This document shows, one piece after another, positions 5,855 through 11,243 of a stretch of DNA of 11,243 nt. Every line of letters begins with the position of its first letter. Position 1 is the first letter of the stretch. The notes under the pieces were generated by a model. That model did no database searches and was not told where the DNA came from. It saw only the letters and a list, made by a program, of their open reading frames with translations. Source of the stretch: Bacteroidia bacterium (GTDB taxonomy: Bacteria > Bacteroidota > Bacteroidia > NS11-12g > UBA9320); NCBI GenBank assembly GCA_013042025.1, contig JABDQY010000201.1, positions 1 through 11,243 of the forward strand, given 5' to 3'. The translations under genes and the position numbers were made by a program.

Positions 5855-7057
5855 CTATAGCTTGATAAAAGTAAATGTATAGATATTTTCTGATTTTTTA
5901 ACTACACCGTAGTATCTCCCATTTTTTAAATTGGTAATGTCAAGTCTTGAACCATTAAGCATATCTAGTTGAACTTCAACACCTACCGAATTGTATAAAT
6001 GAATGTCGACATAGTCATTAATATCCAAATGAATTGACTTTGTTGCAGGATTAGGGTAAGTAAGTAATTTATGCAATTGTCTTTCCTGGTAATAACTAGA
6101 TTTATTTATCCCTAATAAGTATAGCCAAACATCACTGTATATAGGTGTGTTGTCATTGTTAAGCGGGGTGTCGCTATCCCGAACAGTAGCATTGTGATTT
6201 ACGGATGTTCCAGGCATATCATAATCAGTATATAATATTGAACTCCCAGAGCTTTTAAATGTACTATCACCAATAAATATGGTGTCCTGCAACGATGTAA
6301 GTCCAATATTTTGCCAAATCTGATATTGATGGCTGAAATCCACAACATCGTCGTTCAGATTATTGAACCCATAATAACGTTGAATTGGAGTTGTTTTAGG
6401 GTCATCTAACCAATGAGCAGGAGAGCCAAAATGATTACTCCAATCGTTTGGTGAAGAAAACATTATAATTCTTTTGAGAAGTTTGGATTGACCAAGATAA
6501 GCAGCATGACCTCCACCTTGTGAATGTCCAGAAACTATTACTTTACTCCAATATACAATATCAGATTTAATGAATTGCTCCCAATTTTGATTTGGGTGTT
6601 CATTTTGTAAAAATAGAAGGAGTTTATGTAATCTGTTTTGAATAGAATTGGTACTATCAACATCAACTTCATCACTTACATCAACACCTTCAATAATTTC
6701 TTTTCTGAAATTTGAATAGCAATTTGAATCGGTGCTGTTCTTACAAGCACCTTGTGAAGAGATTCCATTTTTATATTTTAAACTAACTACATGAAATCCA
6801 TTATTCGCAGCTAGACTTGGGTATTTAATAGTATTAAGGGGATTGTCAAAAGAGCCCACCAAATGCACAACTAAAGTGTTTCTGGCAACTGCAGTTGGAT
6901 TATAAAATGCAAAATGTTTGGCCAGTTCAAACGGTATTTCCGAGTCAGTATCTGAAGCTCTAACTTGTATGACTTTCAGCGAATCTAGTTGTACACTCTG
7001 ACTATAGGAAGATAGACTTAGAAAAGGCAGACAAATCCAAAGAAGTAGACATCTCAT
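5855..7057 (-). CDS. Secreted alpha/beta hydrolase with T9SS-type C-terminal sorting tail
   Basis: From ATG 7057 the product has 400 residues. The open frame extends to a TTG at 7066, but the ATG directly before a signal peptide (MRCLLLWICLPFLSLSSYSQ) is the better start. The nucleophile elbow GHSQGG is at 177-182 (Ser179), inside VIVSGHSQGGGHAAYLG; His288 in SVNHNATV is a likely catalytic histidine, and Asp237 or Asp240 are candidates for the acid. This context recalls the BPSS1187-type alpha/beta hydrolases; the substrate is unknown. Residues about 331-400 (LLTYPNPATKSIHLD, then a YYGVVKK strand, ending FTFIKL) match type IX secretion sorting domains, so the enzyme is probably exported to the cell surface or medium. 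Two Cys residues, 105 and 113, could form a disulfide. It follows the MauE-thioredoxin gene by 33 bases and may also have its own promoter. Confidence 0.88.
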   Translation of the reverse strand: MRCLLLWICLPFLSLSSYSQSVQLDSLKVIQVRASDTDSEIPFELAKHFAFYNPTAVARNTLVVHLVGSFDNPLNTIKYPSLAANNGFHVVSLKYKNGISSQGACKNSTDSNCYSNFRKEIIEGVDVSDEVDVDSTNSIQNRLHKLLLFLQNEHPNQNWEQFIKSDIVYWSKVIVSGHSQGGGHAAYLGQSKLLKRIIMFSSPNDWSNHFGSPAHWLDDPKTTPIQRYYGFNNLNDDVVDFSHQYQIWQNIGLTSLQDTIFIGDSTFKSSGSSILYTDYDMPGTSVNHNATVRDSDTPLNNDNTPIYSDVWLYLLGINKSSYYQERQLHKLLTYPNPATKSIHLDINDYVDIHLYNSVGVEVQLDMLNGSRLDITNLKNGRYYGVVKKSENIYTFTFIKL

Positions 7058-7063
7058 ATCACC

Positions 7064-7071
7064 CAAAGATA
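7064..7071 (-). promoter_or_regulatory. Possible internal promoter -7 element (TATCTTTG) of the hydrolase gene
   Basis: TATCTTTG matches TAnnTTTG exactly and ends six bases before the ATG at 7057. A TTG at 7095-7097, inside the end of the upstream gene, could be a weak -33 element with a 23-base spacer. If active, it would give a leaderless hydrolase mRNA separate from the operon transcript. Confidence 0.35.
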
Positions 7072-7090
7072 TGGATTTGCAATTACATGT

Positions 7091-8293
7091 TTACCAAGGA
7101 GAACCACCACCTTGAAGTTGCAAACCACCTTCTTCTTTCTCTTCCTTGACCTCTTCTATGCCAAAATAAGTCATGAAACCTGCTTTTTCATAGGTGTCAA
7201 CGTTCCATTCTTTTGCTATTGAACCATCTTTGAATAAGATAATTCTAGGATAAGTGTTTCCTTCTAACATTCTTTTAAAATCGGTGTATTCGGTAATTAG
7301 CGAATGTGGATGTTTACAATTTCCAGCCTGATTGAAGAAATAATTTTGCTCATAATCGGTACCATAATTAATTAAGTACGTTGTGGGCATTCCTCCTCTG
7401 GAATTCATTTGGCAAATGTCTTTATATACTTCTTGACAATGACTGCAGGTCATGCTGAATAAGCAAACTAGTTTAGTCCCTAAATCCAAGTTTTGGTCTT
7501 TCGTCCTTGGGGCATATGTATTTAATAACTCAATTGTGAGTTCACTCTTAGTTTTCTCTTTGGGAGCCTTAGGAGTAGCATTTTCCTCTGGTTCATTGGT
7601 TGCTGGTTCTTGAGGAACTTCTTTTACATCCTCAGGTTGTGTTGTAACATCAGTTGAAATGGTGTCACGACTATTTATTTCTGAAGATGCTGAGTCTTTA
7701 AATGCTGAGTCTGTGGAGTCGTAAAGTAGTGGAATTGAAGGAGTTCCCTCATCAATTTTATCATCGTAACTCTTGATGCCAAATGAAAGTGTAAACATGG
7801 TTACCAGTCCTATTAGAGTTGGAGAAACCCAAGTTGCAAATTTGTTGCTCTTTTCAAATTTGATCCATAAAAAAGCCCCAATGATTAAACCAATTATATT
7901 CTTAATAATAGATTCTAAATTGGTCATTGGGAGAACATCCCCAAAACAGCCACAATTTCCTTCTGTGAATCCATTGGGTTGTTTAAAACCTTCATAAAAC
8001 AGATGAATCGTGAACAGAATTAAGGTTAGGATAGTTGTCGGAAGTACAACTTTTTTAAACCACTTATTTTGTAATAAAGCAATCCCGATTACTAACTCCG
8101 CTGCAACTAATATTCGACCCAATAACTGGGTCCAAAACATCCCTTTCGGATTGTCAAAATAGTTTTCTCCAAGAAATAATTCAGCAACCATTCCATCAAA
8201 GAAGGGCATTGATATAAGTTTACTAATTGCCCCAAAAACAAAGAGAAAGCTTAAAAGGATTCGGCCAATTTTTAAGAGTACGTGTTTATTCAT
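7091..8293 (-). CDS. MauE/DoxX-like inner-membrane protein fused to a thioredoxin-like domain
   Basis: The 400-residue protein has two parts. Residues 1-175 hold about five hydrophobic segments (near 9-27, 53-75, 82-100, 127-146, 152-173) and the motif NCGCFGD at 113-119, as in DoxX/MauE-family redox-linked membrane proteins. A polar Ser/Thr/Glu/Pro linker covers about 180-250. Residues about 252-380 are a thioredoxin-like fold with the active site CSHC (Cys283, Cys286) and a cis-proline motif TYPR (347-350). The short tail ends in GGGSPW. MauE-like proteins are thought to supply reducing power or disulfide exchange to partner proteins; the fusion suggests dithiol relay from the membrane part to the thioredoxin part, which would probably face the periplasm. 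It sits 41 bases after the dioxygenase-rhodanese gene, hence probably one operon. ATG 8293 is a clear start. Confidence 0.88.
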   Translation of the reverse strand: MNKHVLLKIGRILLSFLFVFGAISKLISMPFFDGMVAELFLGENYFDNPKGMFWTQLLGRILVAAELVIGIALLQNKWFKKVVLPTTILTLILFTIHLFYEGFKQPNGFTEGNCGCFGDVLPMTNLESIIKNIIGLIIGAFLWIKFEKSNKFATWVSPTLIGLVTMFTLSFGIKSYDDKIDEGTPSIPLLYDSTDSAFKDSASSEINSRDTISTDVTTQPEDVKEVPQEPATNEPEENATPKAPKEKTKSELTIELLNTYAPRTKDQNLDLGTKLVCLFSMTCSHCQEVYKDICQMNSRGGMPTTYLINYGTDYEQNYFFNQAGNCKHPHSLITEYTDFKRMLEGNTYPRIILFKDGSIAKEWNVDTYEKAGFMTYFGIEEVKEEKEEGGLQLQGGGSPW

Positions 8294-8334
8294 TTTATTA
8301 TAAACGTAAGACTAACGGTGTGATTGTCTTTGTA

Positions 8335-9747
8335 TTATTTTAAAGTAGTAGGACAAACATAATTTGTTTTTGGGAGACTTGTTTTTTTAAGAGCATCATA
8401 CCCACCTGCGATATCTGTTATGTTGTGATATCCTCTTGATTTAAGTATGGATGCTGCAATTACAGAACGATAGCCTCCAGCACAATGAACATAAAAGTTT
8501 TCTTCTTTTGGAAATTCAGCCAAATGCTCATTAATGCCACTTAAACAGACATGATTTACTCCTTCTAAATGCTCGCTGGTCCATTCCCCTTCTTTTCGCA
8601 TGTCAAAAACGGGCAATTGGTTTTCGTTCCATTCTGTTTCGAATTCTGTAGCAGATATAGAACGTAGAGAATCCAACTCTTTTCCTGCTTTTTCCCATGC
8701 CTCTATTCCGCCTTCTAAATACCCTAAAGTTTGATCGAAACCAACACGACTTAAACGGGTTATAACTTCTTCCACTCTGTTCTGATCCGCAACTAGAAGA
8801 ATTGGTTGTTTCACATCTTTAACCATTGCTCCAACCCAAGGAGCAAAACCACCATCAATCCCTATAAATATGCTTCTAGGGATAAATCCTTGTACAAATT
8901 TAGACTGATGTCTAACGTCAAGAATCAATGCGTCAGTTTCATTTGCAACAAGTTCAAACTCATCCGGAGTTAGAGCTTTATTCCCTTGTTTTAATACTGT
9001 TTCAATATTTTGATAACCTTCTTTGTTCATTTTTACATTTAACGGAAAATATGCCGGTGGTGGAGCCAATCCATCTGTTACTTCCTGAACAAACTCTTCT
9101 TTTGTCATATCCGCTCTCAACGCGTAGTTCATCTTCTTTTGATTTCCAAGCGTATCTACTGTCTCCTTCATCATGTTTTTGCCACAGGCACTTCCCGCAC
9201 CATGACCAGGGTAAACGATTACTGTATCCCCAAGGGGCATAATTTTATTTCTCAAACTATCAAACAGAATGCCTGCAAGTTCTTCTTGTGTCATAGTTGC
9301 TGCTTTTTGAGCTAAGTCTGGTCGTCCAACATCTCCTAGAAATAAGGTGTCACCAGAAAATATGCAGTGGTCATTGCCTTTATTGTCTTTTAAAAGGTAT
9401 GTGGTACTCTCCATGGTATGACCTGGAGTATGCAAAGCGGTTATGGTAATGTCACCTAATTTGAACACTTGATTGTCTTCAGCGATTAATGCGTCGAAGC
9501 TTGGATTCGCATTTGGTCCATATATTATTTTAGCACCGGTTTCTTCAGAAAGTGTTACGTGTCCACTTACAAAATCGGCATGGAAGTGCGTTTCGAAAAT
9601 ATATTTTATTTTGGCATTATCTTTTGTTGCTTGATCGATATAACCTTGCACTTCTCGCAGAGGATCAATGATTGCAACTTCACCTTTTGACTCAATATAA
9701 TATGCTCCCTGAGCTAAACATCCCGTATAAATCTGTTCTATTTTCAT
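8335..9747 (-). CDS. CstB-like persulfide dioxygenase-rhodanese fusion (complete copy)
   Basis: The 470 residues give three domains. The metallo-beta-lactamase domain (1 to about 230) has THFHADF (His54, His56, Asp58), His110 in HTPGH, Asp133 in SGDTLF and His182 in YPGHG. Phe59 replaces the usual metal-site His, as expected for a mononuclear-iron persulfide dioxygenase, where His54, His110 and Asp133 would be the ligands. Cys188 in GSACGK may match a functional Cys of CstB. The first rhodanese-like domain (about 257-358) has VADQNR where the active Cys loop should be, so it is probably inactive. The second (about 362-460) has Cys422 in HCAGGYRS and should be active. Such proteins oxidise persulfides and pass sulfur to acceptors, protecting against sulfide. 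Both copies end in YVCPTTL. It leads a probable operon with the MauE-thioredoxin and hydrolase genes. Confidence 0.92.
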   Translation of the reverse strand: MKIEQIYTGCLAQGAYYIESKGEVAIIDPLREVQGYIDQATKDNAKIKYIFETHFHADFVSGHVTLSEETGAKIIYGPNANPSFDALIAEDNQVFKLGDITITALHTPGHTMESTTYLLKDNKGNDHCIFSGDTLFLGDVGRPDLAQKAATMTQEELAGILFDSLRNKIMPLGDTVIVYPGHGAGSACGKNMMKETVDTLGNQKKMNYALRADMTKEEFVQEVTDGLAPPPAYFPLNVKMNKEGYQNIETVLKQGNKALTPDEFELVANETDALILDVRHQSKFVQGFIPRSIFIGIDGGFAPWVGAMVKDVKQPILLVADQNRVEEVITRLSRVGFDQTLGYLEGGIEAWEKAGKELDSLRSISATEFETEWNENQLPVFDMRKEGEWTSEHLEGVNHVCLSGINEHLAEFPKEENFYVHCAGGYRSVIAASILKSRGYHNITDIAGGYDALKKTSLPKTNYVCPTTLK

Positions 9748-9761
9748 TGCTAAATATACAG

Positions 9762-9769
9762 CAAATTTA
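9762..9769 (-). promoter_or_regulatory. -7 element (TAAATTTG) of the dioxygenase-rhodanese operon
   Basis: TAAATTTG matches TAnnTTTG exactly and ends 14 bases before the ATG at 9747. It lies downstream of the terminator of the preceding copy, so it is the best candidate for the start of the three-gene unit. A clear -33 element at the right spacing is not seen. Confidence 0.4.
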
Positions 9770-9854
9770 AAGCCAAGAATTCAATACCATGTTTATACAC
9801 CTATAAGCAGAATTTATGTCTTCAAGGCATTCATGAAGGAGGAGAAATATTTGC

Positions 9855-9892
9855 AAAATAAAAGGGCTTCATATCAGTGTATAAAGCCCTTT
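9855..9892 (-). terminator. Intrinsic terminator of the upstream dioxygenase-rhodanese copy
   Basis: On the minus strand AAAGGGCTT and AAGCCCTTT form a perfect 9-base stem with a 14-base loop, followed by TATTTT. It begins 24 bases after the stop codon at 9916, so the two paralogous genes are probably separate transcription units. Confidence 0.75.
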
Positions 9893-9915
9893 AGTTAAAT
9901 TATGGAGATAAAAAT

Positions 9916-11243
9916 TTAAAGCAATGTTGTTGGGCAAACGTATTCGGTGATTTCAAACTTATTTGTCTTCTTAATTCCATCGAATCCTTCTTGAACATTG
10001 ATTAGATTCTGGAATCCTTTTGATTTTAACAAAGATATAAATATCACAGATCGATATCCTCCAAGGCAATGCACATAGTAGTCTTCTGAACTATTTATTT
10101 TTGACAATTGGTCATTGTAATAATCCAATGGGGCATTAATTGCATCTACAATATGTTCACTGTTAAATTCACTTTCTTTACGAATATCTAAAATGTTTAT
10201 AGTGTTGTTTTCATGTATAGAAGCAAATTTGTCTGGAGAAATAGATTCAATTAAATCCAACTCTTTTCCAGCATTTTTCCAAGCATCAATACCGCCTTCT
10301 AAATACCCTAAATTGTTATCAAAACCAATTCGAGCCATTCGAGTTGCAACTTCAGCTTCTTTACCTTTATCTGCTACAAAAAGAACTGGGGTTTCTATAT
10401 CTTTTAATATGGTCCCTAACCAAGTAGCAAAACTTCCTTCTACACCAATAAATATTGAATTAGGAATAAATCCTTTTACAAATTCTTTCTCATTACGAGT
10501 ATCTATAATTACTGCTTTTGTTTCTTCAGAAATAGTTTCGAACTCTCTCACGCTAAGAGCTTTTGTTCCTTTGGCTACCACTTCGTCTATGCTTTCATAT
10601 CCTTGAATATTCATTAAAACATTCTGTGGGAAATAGGATGGAGGAGGTGTAAGACCATTTAAAACTTCCTCCACAAATTCATCTTCATTCATATCGGGGC
10701 GGAGAGCATAATTGTTCTTTTTTTGATTCCCTAGAAGGTCAGTAGTTTCTTTGCTCATATTTTTACCGCAAGCACTTCCTGCACCATGGCCAGGATATAC
10801 GATTACATCATCGTCCAGAGGCATTATTTTATCTCTTAGAGAATGAAATAACATTCTTGCAAGCATGTCTTGTGTAAGCTCAGCAATCACTTTTTGAGCT
10901 AAATCAGGTCTTCCAACATCGCCAATAAACAAAGTATCTCCCGAGAATAGAGCTTTTTGTTTTTTATTCTGGTCTAGTAAAAGATAACAGCTGCTTTCTG
11001 TTGTGTGTCCTGGAGTGTGTAATAGTTTTATGGTGTGATCTCCTAATTGAAATTCCTGTCCATCTTTTCCAACTGTTATGTCATAACCTGTTTGCATGGT
11101 AGTTGGTCCATAAATTATTGGAGCTCCAGTTTTATTTGATAAATCAATATGACCACTTACAAAGTCAGCATGAAAATGTGTTTCAAACACATACTTAATT
11201 TTGGCATTTCTTTCATTTGCCATATCAATGTACTGTTGAACCT
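9916..11243 (-). CDS. CstB-like persulfide dioxygenase-rhodanese fusion, second copy, 5' end cut by window edge
   Basis: The frame is open to the right edge: before the ATG at 11223 it reads VQQYID, matching VQGYID in the complete copy. That ATG is therefore internal and about 35 N-terminal residues lie outside the window. Numbered from it, the domains repeat those of the neighbour: THFHADF (His16, His18, Asp20, Phe21), His73 in HTPGH, Asp96 in SGDTLF, His145 in YPGHG and Cys152 in GSACGK. An inactive first rhodanese loop (VADKGK) follows, then an active second one with Cys386 in HCLGGYRS, and the end YVCPTTLL. It looks more than half identical to the complete copy, with no lost key residue, so both should be functional. 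A hairpin terminator follows its stop. The role should again be sulfane-sulfur oxidation or transfer; whether the copies differ in substrate cannot be seen. Confidence 0.92.
   Translation of the reverse strand, partial: VQQYIDMANERNAKIKYVFETHFHADFVSGHIDLSNKTGAPIIYGPTTMQTGYDITVGKDGQEFQLGDHTIKLLHTPGHTTESSCYLLLDQNKKQKALFSGDTLFIGDVGRPDLAQKVIAELTQDMLARMLFHSLRDKIMPLDDDVIVYPGHGAGSACGKNMSKETTDLLGNQKKNNYALRPDMNEDEFVEEVLNGLTPPPSYFPQNVLMNIQGYESIDEVVAKGTKALSVREFETISEETKAVIIDTRNEKEFVKGFIPNSIFIGVEGSFATWLGTILKDIETPVLFVADKGKEAEVATRMARIGFDNNLGYLEGGIDAWKNAGKELDLIESISPDKFASIHENNTINILDIRKESEFNSEHIVDAINAPLDYYNDQLSKINSSEDYYVHCLGGYRSVIFISLLKSKGFQNLINVQEGFDGIKKTNKFEITEYVCPTTLL

Noticed and set aside
7058..7066. TTG at 7066 as the hydrolase start
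   Set aside because: An ATG three codons later directly precedes a standard signal peptide and fits the short-leader promoter better.
7773..7997. Plus-strand frame of 74 codons
   Set aside because: Antisense to the membrane segments of the MauE-like gene, with no support of its own.
8928..9242. Plus-strand frame of 104 codons
   Set aside because: Antisense to the dioxygenase-rhodanese gene, across well-conserved catalytic motifs.
10193..10606. Plus-strand frame of 137 codons
   Set aside because: Antisense to the second dioxygenase-rhodanese copy; length alone is not evidence in AT-rich sequence.
11221..11223. ATG at 11223 as the true start of the second dioxygenase copy
   Set aside because: The frame stays open upstream to the edge and reads VQQYID, matching the same part of the complete copy, so the real start is outside the window.

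Overview
The window looks like a piece of an AT-rich genome from the Bacteroidota, most likely Flavobacteriia or a close relative. The reasons are a type IX secretion (T9SS) sorting-like tail on a secreted hydrolase, a secreted FAS1 protein, a persulfide dioxygenase-rhodanese of the CstB layout, a Cj0069-family ATP-grasp protein, exact matches to the Bacteroidota -7 element TAnnTTTG before several genes, and no Shine-Dalgarno sequences at most starts. I see no rRNA, tRNA, CRISPR array, insertion sequence or phage gene. The species cannot be named from the sequence alone.

Layout. At 1-850 (minus, cut by the left edge) lies a secreted protein with at least two FAS1 domains. A 232-base divergent region separates it from galE (1083-2093, plus). 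The galE promoter appears almost leaderless and has a perfect 17-base palindrome between its two promoter elements. galE meets a membrane methyltransferase of the isoprenylcysteine/phospholipid type (2094-2549, minus) tail to tail with no base between them. That gene follows, with overlap or tight spacing, a membrane-anchored papain-like protease (2530-4089, minus). Then come a broken outer-membrane beta-barrel remnant (4200-4398, plus) and a Cj0069-family ATP-grasp protein (4407-5474, minus).

After a 380-base gap rich in inverted repeats, three minus-strand genes form a probable transcription unit, in transcription order: a persulfide dioxygenase-rhodanese (9747-8335), a MauE/DoxX-like membrane protein fused to a thioredoxin domain (8293-7091), and a secreted alpha/beta hydrolase with a T9SS-like tail (7057-5855). 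A probable intrinsic terminator at 5650-5686 closes it. Upstream is a second, diverged copy of the dioxygenase-rhodanese (9916 to the right edge, truncated) with its own terminator at 9855-9892.

How the genes may work together. The two dioxygenase-rhodanese copies point to oxidation or transfer of reactive sulfane sulfur (persulfides) in the cytoplasm. The adjacent membrane-thioredoxin fusion has a CxC motif in its membrane part and a CxxC site in its thioredoxin part, so it could pass electrons or sulfur across the inner membrane. That link rests on gene order and domain content only. The other genes are ordinary envelope, sugar-nucleotide and unknown-function genes. I found no clear undescribed defence or mobile system; the sulfur-linked cluster and the short-leader promoters are the most rewarding items.
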